Notes: generated by a model not told the origin, from the sequence alone. Counted from the first letter of the stretch, positions 30,283 through 41,984 are shown. The stretch: DNA of 59,321 nt from an uncultured Marinomonas sp. (GCA_938009755.1 CALLIL010000080.1:1-59321); one strand, 5' to 3'. Program-made: numbers and translations.

Positions 30283-31770
30283 ATGAATAAATCCCATTTT
30301 GACCTATTTGTTGTCGGCGGTGGCATCAATGGAACAGGTATTATCGCAGATGCCGCTGGCCGTGGACTCAGCACAGGGCTTTGTGAAATGGGTGATTTGG
30401 CGAATGCGACATCGTCATCAAGCAGCAAGCTCATTCATGGCGGGTTACGTTATTTGGAACACTATGAGTTTCGCCTTGTAAAAGAAGCATTAACGGAACG
30501 TGAAGTGCTCCTCAATATTGCACCACATATTGTCACGCCAATGCGTTTTCAGATGCCTCACAGACCACATTTACGCCCAGCTTGGCTGATTCGCATAGGA
30601 CTATTTCTCTATGATCACCTTGGAAAGCGTGAAACGTTAAAAGGATCGTCCTCTGTAAAGTACGCTGAGAACAGTCCGTTAAAGCCCGATATAAAAAAAG
30701 GCTTTGAGTATTCAGATTGCTGGGTAGATGACGCACGTTTGGTGGTGACAAACGCCTTAAGTGCACAACAAAATGGCGCAACGATTTTTGCTCGTACAAA
30801 ATGCCTCTCGGCGAAGCGAATAAACGGTTTATGGCACCTTCATTTAGAAAATCAACGAACTCAAGAAACCCACCAAATTACAGCCAAAGCCTTAGTGAAT
30901 GCGGCAGGTCCTTGGGTGTCTTCTTTTATTGAAACAGGGTTACAGCAAAAAGCACCTTACGGTATTCGTATGATTCAAGGCAGCCACATTGTGGTACCTA
31001 GAATCGGGCAACATACCAATGCTTTTATTATGCAAAACACAGACAATCGAATTGTGTTTGCCATTCCCTATCGTGAGAAATACACACTGCTAGGAACAAC
31101 CGATGTAGAGTACAAAGGTGACCCAAATCAAGTCTCTATTTCTTCCGAAGAAGCAGAATACATATTGAATGTGGCCAATGCGCATTTTAAAAATACGCTG
31201 ACACAAGATGACATCGTGTGGTCATACTCAGGTGTTCGTCCATTACTAGAAGACGAGTCTTCCGACCCTTCCGCTGTCACACGAGACTATACACTTCACC
31301 TAGACGACCAAGACAACGAAGCGCCTTTATTAAGCATCTTTGGCGGGAAAATCACCACGTATCGTAAGTTGGCGTTGTCAGCGATGAAAAAATTAGCGCC
31401 GTATTTTGATGAATTAAAAGAAGAATGGACTCATAAAAAGGCACTTCCTGGCGGTGATTTAAATATGTCATTGGACGATTTTGTACAATCGCTTCAGCAA
31501 ACATACCCTTTCATCGATCACGCTCTCGCTCATCGCTTTGCAAACAGCTATGGCACACGCACGCATATTTTTATGGAAAAAATACAATCCACTTTGGCGC
31601 TTGGACAACATTTCGGCCACCATTTATACCAAGTAGAAGTAGACTATTTAGTATCGCAAGAATGGGCATGTTCCGCCGACGATATTTTATGGCGACGCAG
31701 CAAATTAGGGTTAGAGTTCAGTTCTGATCAAGTCGCGGCTTTAGAGCGTTATTTAGAAGGTATTGCCTAA
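30283..31770 (+). CDS. glpD: Aerobic glycerol-3-phosphate dehydrogenase
   Basis: FDLFVVGGGINGTGIIADAAGRGLSTGLCEMGDLANATSSSSSKLIHGGLRYLEHYEFRLVKEAL; likely start MNKSHFD (about 30283; track ORF 30271). Confidence 0.96.
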   Translation: MNKSHFDLFVVGGGINGTGIIADAAGRGLSTGLCEMGDLANATSSSSSKLIHGGLRYLEHYEFRLVKEALTEREVLLNIAPHIVTPMRFQMPHRPHLRPAWLIRIGLFLYDHLGKRETLKGSSSVKYAENSPLKPDIKKGFEYSDCWVDDARLVVTNALSAQQNGATIFARTKCLSAKRINGLWHLHLENQRTQETHQITAKALVNAAGPWVSSFIETGLQQKAPYGIRMIQGSHIVVPRIGQHTNAFIMQNTDNRIVFAIPYREKYTLLGTTDVEYKGDPNQVSISSEEAEYILNVANAHFKNTLTQDDIVWSYSGVRPLLEDESSDPSAVTRDYTLHLDDQDNEAPLLSIFGGKITTYRKLALSAMKKLAPYFDELKEEWTHKKALPGGDLNMSLDDFVQSLQQTYPFIDHALAHRFANSYGTRTHIFMEKIQSTLALGQHFGHHLYQVEVDYLVSQEWACSADDILWRRSKLGLEFSSDQVAALERYLEGIA

Positions 31771-31939
31771 GGGAAATAAAGAAAAAACGCCCTAATAGAT
31801 CAACCACAAAAAGCCTACATAACTCATTGCTTAACTAGGCTTTTTTATTTCTAAAACACTAATAAATTCACAAGCAACATGCTTTAATAGAAGTATCTAA
31901 TTTCCACTCAAACCTTTATACAATAGGAATGACCGCCAC

Positions 31940-32710
31940 ATGGATTACGTGTTTTTTGATCTTCCGCTTTGGATTTATATCGCACTCTTTTTTGCGGCCT
32001 TTTTAGCGGGTGCGATTGACGCCATTGCTGGCGGAGGCGGACTCATTACTGTGCCTGTATTATTAGCCGCGGGCTTATCTCCGGCACAAGCGCTGGCAAC
32101 TAATAAGCTGCAAGGCTGTGCTGGCACTTTGTCGGCGTCTTATCACTTTGTAAAAACAGGACAAGTAAAACTCTCAAACATGTGGCTACCAATCCTAATG
32201 ACAGCGATTGGCGCGGTTTCCGGCACACTATTGGTGGCGTATTTAGACAGTAGTCTATTGCTCAAAGCCGTACCGATTATTCTGATTGGCGTGGCTATTT
32301 TCTTTTTCTTTTTACCAAAACTTCAACCTTACGTCGCCAGCAAAGTCTCCTTAACCCAAGTACAGTTTGCGCTCATCATCGGATTAAGCATTGGCTTCTA
32401 TGATGGCTTAATTGGACCTGGAACAGGCGCTTTCTTCTCAACGGCATACCTTTGTTTTATGGGACTTTCTGTTGTTTCTGCAACCGCCCACACAAAGATC
32501 TTAAACGCCACCAGCAATGTGTGTTCTTTGGTCATCTTTGCCTTTAGTGGTCATTTAGTTTGGGCGTTGGGAATCGTGATGGGAATAGGACAATGGTTTG
32601 GTGCGCAAATAGGCTCTCGCCTTGTGATCACCAAAGGCGCAACCATTATTCGCCCTATGGTGATCATCATGTGCTTGGCTATTTCCATCAAATTGCTGTT
32701 CGATAATTAA
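31940..32710 (+). CDS. TSUP (TauE/SafE, YfcA-like) family membrane transporter
   Basis: GAIDAIAGGGGLITVPVLLAAGLSPAQALATNKLQG; GFYDGLIGPGTGAFF. Confidence 0.92.
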   Translation: MDYVFFDLPLWIYIALFFAAFLAGAIDAIAGGGGLITVPVLLAAGLSPAQALATNKLQGCAGTLSASYHFVKTGQVKLSNMWLPILMTAIGAVSGTLLVAYLDSSLLLKAVPIILIGVAIFFFFLPKLQPYVASKVSLTQVQFALIIGLSIGFYDGLIGPGTGAFFSTAYLCFMGLSVVSATAHTKILNATSNVCSLVIFAFSGHLVWALGIVMGIGQWFGAQIGSRLVITKGATIIRPMVIIMCLAISIKLLFDN

Positions 32711-32733
32711 CGCCAAACGAGAAGGCAAGTGCG

Positions 32734-34107
32734 TTAAGCCGCTTGCCCTTTTACTAATGCGACTTTACTCACAGAAGATTGCACGAGTTTTTCCATTAAT
32801 CGAACAACCTGACAACTATAGCCATATTCATTGTCGTACCAGACATACAATGTGATTTGATTGCCTCGCACCTTGGTTGATAAACCATCTAAAATACCGG
32901 CTTGCTGAGAACCTATAAAATCTGAACTCACAGCATCAGGTTCTTCGCTGTAGCCAATCTGCCCTGTTAATTCAGGCCCTTGTGAGGCCGCTTTTATCCG
33001 TTGATTTACCTCATTAACAGAAGTCTCTTGCTTCAAGTTCAGACTTAAAACAGCAATAGACACGTTAATCACAGGAACACGAATCGCACTGCCGCTCAAC
33101 TTACCTTCCAGCGATGGAATGGCTTTCGCAACGGCGTTTGCTGCTCCGGTTTCTGTCATCACCATATTCATTCCCGCCGCACGGCCACGACGATCGCCTT
33201 TATGTATATTATCAATCAAATGTTGGTCATTAGTATAAGCGTGCACAGTTTCCACATGACCTGATTCAATGCCAAACGTCTTTTCAAGCACAGACAAAAT
33301 AGGCGTAATAGCATTCGTTGTACAAGACGCTGCCGACACGATTTTATCTTTGTCGGTAATATCATCGTCATTAATGCCTGTCACAACATTTTTCATACCT
33401 TTTCCTGGCGCGGTGAGAACAACACGCTCAATTCCAGGGCGACTTAAATGCACACTTAACCCTTCTCGATCACGCCAACGTCCCGTGTTATCAACCAATA
33501 ACGCACCTTTTATACCATACGCTTGATAGTCCACTTCCGCAGGGTCTGAGGCATAAATCACTTTGACAGGTGAACCATTGATCACCAAGGATTGGCTTTC
33601 CTCATCCACTTTAACCAAACCGTCGTAAACGCCATGAACGGAATCGTATTTCAACAAACTGGCACGCTTTGATAAATCGTCATCACACGCTTTACGAACC
33701 ACAATCGCAGCGACTTTCATTCCTGGTGTTGTGTAGCCAAGTGTACACATGCGACGAACCAGCAAACGGCCAATACGACCAAAACCATACAAGACAACAG
33801 GCGTTTCATGGTCGGCTCTTTCGTTCACTGATAGCATCGATGACACATCAGATTCAACAATTAAAGACTCTAATTCAATACAGGTTTGTACCGTATCGCT
33901 ATCGAGTATTTGCTTTAGCAAGGTATAGACTTGAGAGAGATCTAGTTCTGGATGTTGATCAAATGCCGCCATTAACCCAGTCACAGAGTCTGCAACAAGC
34001 GCTTTTCCAGCCAACTCAATTTTGACCGATTTCTCACGCCCTAATTGCCCCAAAAGAGGAATCATAGATTCTGCTTGTGCAAGCGTTTGTAGCCAAGTAT
34101 TTGTCAT
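32734..34107 (-). CDS. Glyceraldehyde-3-phosphate dehydrogenase, N-terminally extended form
   Basis: VLYGFGRIGRLLVRRM; VSAASCTTNAITPILSVLEKTFGIESGHVETVHAYTNDQ; YDNEYGYSCQVVRLMEKL; about 120-aa N-terminal extension; likely start MTNTWLQTLAQ. Confidence 0.92.
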   Translation of the reverse strand: MTNTWLQTLAQAESMIPLLGQLGREKSVKIELAGKALVADSVTGLMAAFDQHPELDLSQVYTLLKQILDSDTVQTCIELESLIVESDVSSMLSVNERADHETPVVLYGFGRIGRLLVRRMCTLGYTTPGMKVAAIVVRKACDDDLSKRASLLKYDSVHGVYDGLVKVDEESQSLVINGSPVKVIYASDPAEVDYQAYGIKGALLVDNTGRWRDREGLSVHLSRPGIERVVLTAPGKGMKNVVTGINDDDITDKDKIVSAASCTTNAITPILSVLEKTFGIESGHVETVHAYTNDQHLIDNIHKGDRRGRAAGMNMVMTETGAANAVAKAIPSLEGKLSGSAIRVPVINVSIAVLSLNLKQETSVNEVNQRIKAASQGPELTGQIGYSEEPDAVSSDFIGSQQAGILDGLSTKVRGNQITLYVWYDNEYGYSCQVVRLMEKLVQSSVSKVALVKGQAA

Positions 34108-34370
34108 TTTCTTACCCTCAAAGTCTGCGCTGAACACCATAAGATGAAGGCAGCTTAACGCTGGGAAAAAGCAAAAACAAATTGAAAAAAGACTACGAAA
34201 AAGCCTAAAAAGTAGACTCTTAACATGTTTTTTTAGAGGAATAACGTAATAAAAAGAGAGGGTAAGGAACTTTACTACATAACCATGATATCGGCCTGAG
34301 AAACAGAGCAGATATCATGATGATTACGTAATTTGACAACGAGAAATGACTAAAACTTTCATAAATTATT

Positions 34371-34700
34371 TTATAAATGACGCTTTCTTTCGGCCAAAAC
34401 ACCCAAAAGACAGAAACACGCAAATACCAATATAGGACGATAAACCAAATCTACTCTTGTTAACCCCCAATAAACGATAGGCTGACTCCAAAGTGTTAAG
34501 AGCCCATAACCAAAGGTACACATCACAATAAAGGCTGTGACTCGTAGAATGAATGTCCAAGACGACACCAGCTTTTTCAAAAAGCCGTTGACCACATCGC
34601 CATACACCACTAGACAAGTAGCCACCAAAGCCAGTGCGATATCATGCAAATGAGGTTGAATGAAATGTGCCAAACGCAGGTTAAAATCAATAATAAACAT
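34371..34700 (-). CDS. DUF3392-like small membrane protein
   Basis: 109 aa; FIQPHLHDIALALVATCLVVYGDVVNGFLKKLVSSWTFILRVTAFIVMCTFGYGLLTLW. Confidence 0.7.
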   Translation of the reverse strand: MFIIDFNLRLAHFIQPHLHDIALALVATCLVVYGDVVNGFLKKLVSSWTFILRVTAFIVMCTFGYGLLTLWSQPIVYWGLTRVDLVYRPILVFACFCLLGVLAERKRHL

Positions 34701-34742
34701 AAGTAATTGTACAACTCATCACAAATTTGGGGTTAAAGAAGG

Positions 34743-35303
34743 CTATTGGTTTTTCCGAGATAACGCTTCTACATCAATTTTACCAGAAAAAGACGTCACA
34801 CTAGGACGTTGATCCACATACATAATAGACACATCATAGGTCGTGTTGCGAAACTCAATGGTAGTGGCATCATCAAACAGCCATTTTGCCCGACCGATGC
34901 CTCCAGATAAGGCACCTTCAATCGGTACACCGTATTTTTTCTCTAGCAGATTTCCCAAATCGCGACGTTTTTTATTATCGTCTATCACACCGGACAATAA
35001 GGCTTGCCGAACATAGCCTGAGTTATTAATAAATATATCGGCGTTTGTAACGCCCAAAATCCCTTCTTCACCCAAGCTGTAACTCACCATATCATCACGA
35101 TACGACGGATAGCGACTTAGCCCCATACCATTCAATTGTTTTTCTAGTGTTCGCAAACTTAAATTATTGAAAGGCAGACCAAACAACTCTGCTCTATCAG
35201 CAAGCGTTGCCTTGGTTTCTGTGGCGGCAATAGCAGACGTCATTCCAACGAAAAAAAGCACACACACACTCATGATCAAAGACAAAGTGTTCTTTCTAGA
35301 CAT
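34743..35303 (-). CDS. Hypothetical secreted/periplasmic protein
   Basis: 186 aa with signal peptide NTLSLIMSVCVLFFVGMTSAIAA; no family recognised. Confidence 0.65.
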   Translation of the reverse strand: MSRKNTLSLIMSVCVLFFVGMTSAIAATETKATLADRAELFGLPFNNLSLRTLEKQLNGMGLSRYPSYRDDMVSYSLGEEGILGVTNADIFINNSGYVRQALLSGVIDDNKKRRDLGNLLEKKYGVPIEGALSGGIGRAKWLFDDATTIEFRNTTYDVSIMYVDQRPSVTSFSGKIDVEALSRKNQ

Positions 35304-35432
35304 TAATACTTTCCTTCTGAGATATCATCGTCCAGTTTAGAGGGCACAAAGGGCCAAACCTGATATATAATACAACACTATATGCTCTTGCAACTCAAGG
35401 AGCACTGACACTTTATTTTATTGAGGTAACAC

Positions 35433-36044
35433 ATGGCACTTGTAATTGGCATCACTGGCGTATCGGGTAGTGGAAAAAGCCGACTTTGTTCTCTATTAGC
35501 AGAAGGTCAAGACGACAGCATTACCGTTCTTTGCCAAGACAATTTTTATAATGGCTGCGGCAGTATAGACCCTGATGTTTACAATTTTGATGACCTCAGC
35601 TCATTGGATATCGAAAGCTTAACGCTCGCCATCCATAACTGTAAAAACAGACAGCAACCAAATGAAATCCCTGTTTATGATCACTCTCAACACAAGCGCG
35701 TTGGTTACCGCAATTTAGAGCCAACTCACGTGGTGCTCGTTGAAGGTCATATGATGTTTCAAGATCCAGGCATTCGCGATGCGGTCGACTTTTTATTGTT
35801 TGTTGATACCGACATGGACATTGCCATTGTCCGTCGTTTGAAACGCGACATAGCGGAGCGCGGACGCAATGTGAACGAAGTTACCAGCCGATACATGCGC
35901 CATGTTCGTCAAGCGTCTTTAAAGACCATTGAAATTCGTTCTAAAGCGGACTTTATCATTCCGAACAACAAAAGCTTCACCAACGCCGCCAACTTACTGC
36001 GCAGCCACATTGATTTCCTACTAAAAGAAAAAGGCGCCAAATAG
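35433..36044 (+). CDS. Uridine kinase-like P-loop kinase
   Basis: Walker A GITGVSGSGKSRLCSLLAEG; VLCQDNFYNG, VLVEGHMMF. Confidence 0.75.
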   Translation: MALVIGITGVSGSGKSRLCSLLAEGQDDSITVLCQDNFYNGCGSIDPDVYNFDDLSSLDIESLTLAIHNCKNRQQPNEIPVYDHSQHKRVGYRNLEPTHVVLVEGHMMFQDPGIRDAVDFLLFVDTDMDIAIVRRLKRDIAERGRNVNEVTSRYMRHVRQASLKTIEIRSKADFIIPNNKSFTNAANLLRSHIDFLLKEKGAK

Positions 36045-36052
36045 GCGCCTTT
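36030..36052 (+). terminator. Short hairpin terminator overlapping the end of the uridine-kinase-like gene
   Basis: aaaggcgcc aaata ggcgccttt; stem overlaps the stop codon region. Confidence 0.5.
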
Positions 36053-36084
36053 ATTGATTCTGTTAACCTGTGCGTTAGCAGAAT

Positions 36085-37215
36085 TTATTTCTTAATATCA
36101 TCAAAGAAGCGTTTCACACCATCAAACCAACTTGTTTGCTTAGGCGAATGATTCGTACCTTCACCCATGCTTTCAGCCAGCTCTGTGAACAATTCTTTTT
36201 GACGAGCGGTAAGATTCACTGGGGTTTCAATAACCACCTTACAGATCAAATCACCTACTGGGCCGCCACGTACAGGTTTCACACCTTTACCACGCAAACG
36301 GAACAACTTGTCAGTTTGACACTCTGGCGTCACTTTTAAGCGAACTCGGCCATCTAGCGTAGGCACATCAATATCGCCACCTAATGCCGCGGTTGAAAAG
36401 CTAATAGGAACTTCACAATATAAATTCGCGCCATCACGCTCAAAAATGCTGTGTGGTTTCACAGACACTTGAACAAACAAGTCTCCTGAAGGACCACCTT
36501 GAGCGCCCGCTTCGCCTTCTCCTGACAATCGGATACGATCGCCCGTATCAACGCCCGCCGGAATTTTAACACTGAGTGTTTTGTATTCTTGAGTGCGACC
36601 TTGTCCATGACATTCAGGACATGGATCAGAAATAACCTGACCTTGACCATGACATTCAGGACACGCTTGTTGAACGGAGAAGAAACCTTGAGACATGCGG
36701 ACTTGGCCAGCGCCACCACAGGTTCCACAAGTTTTCGGCTTAGAGCCTTTCTTCGCGCCTGAGCCATCACAAGGCTTACAGTTCACTAATGTTGGGATAC
36801 GAATTTTTTCGTCACAACCCCAAACCGCTTGCTCAAGATCCAATTCCAATGTGTAACGTAAATCGGAACCACGACGCGTTCGGCTTTGACCGCCACCACC
36901 GCCGCCGCCAAAGATATCGCCGAATACATCGCCAAAAATATCACTAAAGCCGCCAGCACCACCGCCGCCGTAACCGCCGCCACCTTGACCATTTACACCT
37001 TCATGACCAAATCGATCATAGGCAGAGCGCTTTTCCTCTGAAGATAAAATTTCATAGGCTTCAGCCAACTCTTTGAATTTTTCAAGGGCTTCTGGGTTAT
37101 CAGGGTTTTTATCTGGATGATACTTATTCGCTAAAGAACGATAAGCTTTTTTGATGTCTTTCTTATCCGCGTCTTTGGCAACACCAAGAACGTCGTAATA
37201 GTCTCTTTTACTCAT
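36085..37215 (-). CDS. dnaJ: Chaperone DnaJ
   Basis: [36 protein letters not shown]; four CxxCxGxG zinc repeats. Confidence 0.98.
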   Translation of the reverse strand: MSKRDYYDVLGVAKDADKKDIKKAYRSLANKYHPDKNPDNPEALEKFKELAEAYEILSSEEKRSAYDRFGHEGVNGQGGGGYGGGGAGGFSDIFGDVFGDIFGGGGGGGQSRTRRGSDLRYTLELDLEQAVWGCDEKIRIPTLVNCKPCDGSGAKKGSKPKTCGTCGGAGQVRMSQGFFSVQQACPECHGQGQVISDPCPECHGQGRTQEYKTLSVKIPAGVDTGDRIRLSGEGEAGAQGGPSGDLFVQVSVKPHSIFERDGANLYCEVPISFSTAALGGDIDVPTLDGRVRLKVTPECQTDKLFRLRGKGVKPVRGGPVGDLICKVVIETPVNLTARQKELFTELAESMGEGTNHSPKQTSWFDGVKRFFDDIKK

Positions 37216-37406
37216 TGCAGGAATTCCTGAATTTAAAAGCCTGAATTAAAAAGCCTGAATTGAACAGTCCGAGTTTATAAACTCAAAACTTATAAAATCT
37301 CATTGAACATACTTACTTAGAAGCGTTGTAAACAGCAAAGCACGGTGTTAAACCGTGCTTCCTGTAAACAGCCCCAATAAAGGGGCTACGAAATAAGGTT
37401 TAACGC

Positions 37407-39329
37407 TTATTTTTTGTCGTCTTTCACTTCTTCGAATTCAGCATCTACAGCATCATCATTTGATTGAGCACCTGCTTCTTCAGCGGCGCCTGCTGCTTGT
37501 TCGCCAGCTTCCGCTTCAGCGTACATTTTCTGAGCCAAAGAGCCAGACGCTTGAGTCAACGCATTGGTTTTCTCTTCGATTTGCTCTTTGTCATTGGACG
37601 TTAGCGCTTCTTCAAGTTCAGTGATCGCTGTTTCAATCGCTGTTTTCTCTTCTTCTGTGGCTTTATCGCCAGCATCAGTCAAGGTTTTACGAGTCGCGTG
37701 AATCATGCCGTCAGCCGTGTTGCGAACTTGTACAAGCTCTTCGAACTTACGATCTTCTTCCGCATTCGCTTCAGCGTCTTGAACCATTTTTTCAACTTCT
37801 TCATCGCTCAAACCAGAAGACGCTTTGATCACGATAGACTGTTCTTTGCCTGTTGCTTTGTCTTTCGCTGATACACTCAAGATACCGTTGGCATCGATAT
37901 CGAAGCTTACTTCGATTTGAGGCACACCACGTGGAGCCGGTGGGATATCAGCCAAGTCAAAACGACCTAGAGATTTGTTCTGAGCCGCTTGCTTACGCTC
38001 ACCCTGTACAGCGTGAATCGTTACCGCATTCTGGTTGTCTTCTGCTGTCGAGAACGTTTGCGATTTCTTAGTCGGAATCGTTGTGTTTTTCTCGATCAAG
38101 GCCGTCATTACACCACCCATTGTTTCGATACCTAGAGACAATGGTGTTACATCAAGAAGAAGAACGTCTTTTACGTCACCAGCTAATACCGCACCTTGAA
38201 TAGAAGCACCAATAGCAACCGCTTCATCAGGGTTTACGTCTTTTCGTGGCTCTTTACCGAAGAATTCAGTTACTTTCGCTTGTACCAATGGCATACGTGT
38301 TTGACCACCAACCAAGATAACTTCGTCGATTTCAGACGCAGAAAGCTCTGCATCCTTAAGCGCTTTACGGCAAGGCTCAAGTGAGTTCAATACTAGATCT
38401 TCAACCAAAGACTCCAACTTAGAACGAGTCAATTTCACGTTCAAGTGTTTAGGGCCAGTCGCGTCCGCTGTGATGTAAGGCAAGTTCACTTCTGTTTGTG
38501 ACGCAGAAGACAACTCAACTTTCGCTTTCTCACCCGCTTCTTTCAAACGTTGTAGAGCCAACGGATCGTTATGCAAATCGATACCAGACTGTTTCTTAAA
38601 TTCGTCTGCTAGGAATTCGATAACGCGCATGTCGAAATCTTCACCACCTAGGAAAGTATCACCATTTGTAGACAATACTTCGAACTGCTTCTCGCCATCT
38701 ACGTCTGCAATTTCGATGATAGAGATATCAAATGTACCACCACCAAGGTCATAAACCGCGATAGTAGAGTCACCAGAACTCTTATCAAGACCGTATGCAA
38801 GAGCCGCAGCAGTTGGCTCGTTGATAATACGTTTCACTTCTAGACCAGCGATTTTACCTGCATCTTTCGTTGCTTGACGCTGAGAATCGTTAAAGTAAGC
38901 AGGCACCGTGATAACCGCTTCTGTTACTTTTTCACCTAAGTAGTCTTCTGCTGTTTTCTTCATTTTCTTAAGAACTTCAGCGGATACTTGTGGTGGCGCT
39001 TTCTTATCGCCTTTGATTTCTACCCAAGCGTCGCCATTGTCAGCAGAAACGATTTTGTACGGCACCATTGAGATGTCTTTTTGTACAACATCGTCTTTAA
39101 ATTTACGGCCGATCAAACGCTTAACCGCAAACAAAGTGTTCGTTGGGTTTGTAACTGCTTGACGTTTTGCAGATTGACCAACCAATACTTCGCCGTCTTC
39201 CGCAAAGGCAACAATCGAAGGCGTAGTACGATCGCCTTCCGCATTTTCAATTACACGCGCTTTTTCGCCATCTAGTACAGCAACACAAGAGTTCGTTGTA
39301 CCTAAGTCAATACCAATGATTTTACCCAT
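37407..39329 (-). CDS. dnaK: Chaperone DnaK (Hsp70)
   Basis: [42 protein letters not shown]; the track ORF extends upstream to 39404. Confidence 0.98.
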   Translation of the reverse strand: MGKIIGIDLGTTNSCVAVLDGEKARVIENAEGDRTTPSIVAFAEDGEVLVGQSAKRQAVTNPTNTLFAVKRLIGRKFKDDVVQKDISMVPYKIVSADNGDAWVEIKGDKKAPPQVSAEVLKKMKKTAEDYLGEKVTEAVITVPAYFNDSQRQATKDAGKIAGLEVKRIINEPTAAALAYGLDKSSGDSTIAVYDLGGGTFDISIIEIADVDGEKQFEVLSTNGDTFLGGEDFDMRVIEFLADEFKKQSGIDLHNDPLALQRLKEAGEKAKVELSSASQTEVNLPYITADATGPKHLNVKLTRSKLESLVEDLVLNSLEPCRKALKDAELSASEIDEVILVGGQTRMPLVQAKVTEFFGKEPRKDVNPDEAVAIGASIQGAVLAGDVKDVLLLDVTPLSLGIETMGGVMTALIEKNTTIPTKKSQTFSTAEDNQNAVTIHAVQGERKQAAQNKSLGRFDLADIPPAPRGVPQIEVSFDIDANGILSVSAKDKATGKEQSIVIKASSGLSDEEVEKMVQDAEANAEEDRKFEELVQVRNTADGMIHATRKTLTDAGDKATEEEKTAIETAITELEEALTSNDKEQIEEKTNALTQASGSLAQKMYAEAEAGEQAAGAAEEAGAQSNDDAVDAEFEEVKDDKK

Positions 39330-39372
39330 GGTTTGTATCTCCAATATTTTGTTTGTTACGTTGATAATTCTG

Positions 39373-39401
39373 TATTTGGGTGCGCTTCTGAGTATTTCAA
39401 G
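39373..39401 (-). promoter_or_regulatory. Candidate sigma32-like promoter upstream of dnaK
   Basis: Reverse strand CTTGAAA-14 nt-CCCAAATA; -35 perfect, -10 degenerate. Confidence 0.4.
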
Positions 39402-39430
39402 CACTGGGTGTCAAAAAAATGACAACCTAT

Positions 39431-40009
39431 TTATGCTGCGCTTGAAACAACAACCATTGCTGGGCGTAAAAGACGTCCATGAAGCGTATAACCTTTCTGT
39501 ACAACATCCATAACCGTATTCGGTTCTAACTCTGGGTTAGGCACCATTGTCATGGCTTGGTGTAATTCTGGGCTGAAAGGTTCGCCATGTGGATCAACGA
39601 CTTTCACTTCGAAACGCGCCAATGTTTCAATCAAATCTTTCAGTGTTAATTCAACACCTTCACGAAGAGGGTCTGCTTCACCTGTTGCCGTTTCTGACGC
39701 TAGAGCACGCTCTAAGTTGTCCGCAACATTAATAATGGATTTAGCAAATTTTTCAACGCCGAACTTGTGTGCTTTTTCAACGTCTTGCTCTGCACGACGA
39801 CGCACATTCTGCGAGTCTGCTTGAGCGCGAAGTGCTGCTTCTTTATATTGCGCAACTTCTTCTAATGCTTTTGCTAATTCATCGTTTTCAGCCGCTTCTT
39901 CTAAAACCTCTGCTTCAGGCTCTAAAATCTCTTCAACTGTGTCGTTCTGTGTTTCGCTTTTCAAATCTTGCTCCGCTTCTAGGTTAGGATTTTTTTGCTG
40001 TTCACTCAT
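39431..40009 (-). CDS. grpE: Nucleotide exchange factor GrpE
   Basis: [88 protein letters not shown]. Confidence 0.97.
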   Translation of the reverse strand: MSEQQKNPNLEAEQDLKSETQNDTVEEILEPEAEVLEEAAENDELAKALEEVAQYKEAALRAQADSQNVRRRAEQDVEKAHKFGVEKFAKSIINVADNLERALASETATGEADPLREGVELTLKDLIETLARFEVKVVDPHGEPFSPELHQAMTMVPNPELEPNTVMDVVQKGYTLHGRLLRPAMVVVSSAA

Positions 40010-40053
40010 GGTGTACTCCAAATAACAGAAATAATTGATTCTCTGTGCTGGTT

Positions 40054-40081
40054 ATATGGGGACAGCTTTTTGCCTTTCAAC
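40054..40081 (-). promoter_or_regulatory. Sigma32 (RpoH) heat-shock promoter upstream of grpE
   Basis: Reverse strand gTTGAAA-ggcaaaaagctgt(13)-CCCCATAT, near consensus CTTGAAA-N13-15-CCCCATnT. Confidence 0.8.
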
Positions 40082-40179
40082 ACTAAAACCATATTAATTT
40101 TATGGAATAAACAACGAAGCTGGAATCACTAGAGAAGCAGTTAAAATATCAGGAGAGAAATTACTTATCGAAGAAGTAT

Positions 40180-41919
40180 TTAGCGCCCGGGGCATTCATC
40201 AAAAATCTTTTTTGGACACGCTAAGCAAGTATCGTAAGAAATACTTTTCACCATATCGGAAATGGCGATACTAGTAGAACTTTTAAGCACCCCATTCTCA
40301 AATAATGCAAGCAAGTTTTCATCCTCAAATTCATCCAATGTATTCCCCTTAAGAGAGCTGATAAACACACTTCCACCATCATCTTGAATACGTTCAATTT
40401 CTTCACGTATGGCGTATTGTCCCGATGAATCTACAAAATTGACTCCCTTACAAATAATAATGAAGCGCTCAACACCTGAATAACTGATTTCCCGAATAGA
40501 TTGCTGGAAATACTCTGCGGCCCCAAAAAACAATGACCCATCAAGGCGAACCATTTTGATTTCAGGGCATTCTGACAAATGGTAACGGGCTACATTTTTT
40601 ACTTGCCTGATACCTTGATCATTTTTATAAGGTGCAACAACGGTCATTTTTGGTCTGGCAGTTTTTGCTAGATAAAAGATAAAAGAAGCAAAAATCCCAA
40701 CATAAATGGCACTTTCTAATTGCAAAAACAATGTACTCAAGAACGTTAAAACAAATGGGATAGAATCGGCTTTCGGCGCTTTTAATTGCTTAATGAAGCC
40801 TGACAAATCAAATAAATTCCACGCAATCACTAAGATACTACCAGCCATAACGGGTACTGGAATATATCGTGTGATATCAGAAAAAAACAGTAAGACACTC
40901 AACACAATCAAAGCTGAAAAAAGTATAGCGAAGGGGGTTTTGGCGCCGGCGTCATAATTTCCACCAGATCGAGTAAAAGAGCCAGAACTAGGGTAGCACT
41001 GAAAAAAAGCACCAAACAAATTTGATAAACCCTGCCCATAAAACTCTTGATTACCATTAATCATTTGCTTTGATCGCATTGCAATCGAACGAGCAATAGC
41101 AACCGCCTCAATAAGCCCCAAAATGGCAATAGACAACGCACCAGAGCCCAATACAAATAAAGAATTGAGATCAAAATCTGGCACAACAAAAGAAGGAAAG
41201 CCATTAGGCAGAGCCTTAGTCATTTCAATTTCATATTGAATAGGGTCAAATAAAAACACACATACACAAGCACCGATTAACATACTTCCGAGCAAATATG
41301 GCACTCGCTTCAAGCAACACTTAATCAAGAGAGCGCTTATAATGGTAATAAGGCCAATAACAAGTGACAGTATGTTAATCGATTCCCAATACTTGATCAC
41401 AAACTGAAGATAGCCAATAAAGCTAGAAGCCCCCTCTTTTGGCAGCCCCAACATATTTCCTAATTGACTGACCGCTATTAATAAAGCCGCTCCAGCTGTA
41501 AACCCTTGCACCACTGCGTGGGAAATAAAATTAACAAGAAAGCCAAAGCGCAAGAAAGCAAATGCCAATTGAAAGACACCAACAAAAAACGTCAGTATAA
41601 ACATCAGGGACAAGTAAGATAATTGAGACTGCCCTATGGCATTTTCAATCACAATTGCAGACACAATAGAAAGCGCCGCCGTCGGTCCTGAAACCATATA
41701 CATGGAAGAACCAAAAAAAGAAGCAATAACAGCGGAGACAATCGCCGCATACAAACCAAACTCTGCTGGTAAACCTGCAATCATTGCATAAGCAATCCCT
41801 TGAGGAATAACCAAGAAGGCACCTGTTATCCCTGCAATAAAGTCGGATTTTATAGTGTTTTTATTTAATTTTTGACGCCATGTGAGAAATGGAATCTTGG
41901 TTATTTTCATTCTGGTCAC
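40180..41919 (-). CDS. SulP family anion transporter with STAS domain
   Basis: GITGAFLVIPQGIAYAMIAGLPAEFGLYAAIVSAVIASFFGSS; STAS MVRLDGSLFFGAAEYFQQ...FVDSSGQYAI; Cys-rich C-terminus CLACPKKIFDECPGR. Confidence 0.92.
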   Translation of the reverse strand: MTRMKITKIPFLTWRQKLNKNTIKSDFIAGITGAFLVIPQGIAYAMIAGLPAEFGLYAAIVSAVIASFFGSSMYMVSGPTAALSIVSAIVIENAIGQSQLSYLSLMFILTFFVGVFQLAFAFLRFGFLVNFISHAVVQGFTAGAALLIAVSQLGNMLGLPKEGASSFIGYLQFVIKYWESINILSLVIGLITIISALLIKCCLKRVPYLLGSMLIGACVCVFLFDPIQYEIEMTKALPNGFPSFVVPDFDLNSLFVLGSGALSIAILGLIEAVAIARSIAMRSKQMINGNQEFYGQGLSNLFGAFFQCYPSSGSFTRSGGNYDAGAKTPFAILFSALIVLSVLLFFSDITRYIPVPVMAGSILVIAWNLFDLSGFIKQLKAPKADSIPFVLTFLSTLFLQLESAIYVGIFASFIFYLAKTARPKMTVVAPYKNDQGIRQVKNVARYHLSECPEIKMVRLDGSLFFGAAEYFQQSIREISYSGVERFIIICKGVNFVDSSGQYAIREEIERIQDDGGSVFISSLKGNTLDEFEDENLLALFENGVLKSSTSIAISDMVKSISYDTCLACPKKIFDECPGR

Positions 41920-41984
41920 TTTTTAGTGTAAAAAAATAGGCAACATAAATGTTGCCTAAAAAAGTCCTGGGACAGACTTAAAAC

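Noticed and set aside
36786-36992. Low-complexity GC-rich stretch in dnaJ as a repeat/regulatory element
   Set aside because: It is the normal Gly/Phe-rich linker of DnaJ encoded by GGN codons.
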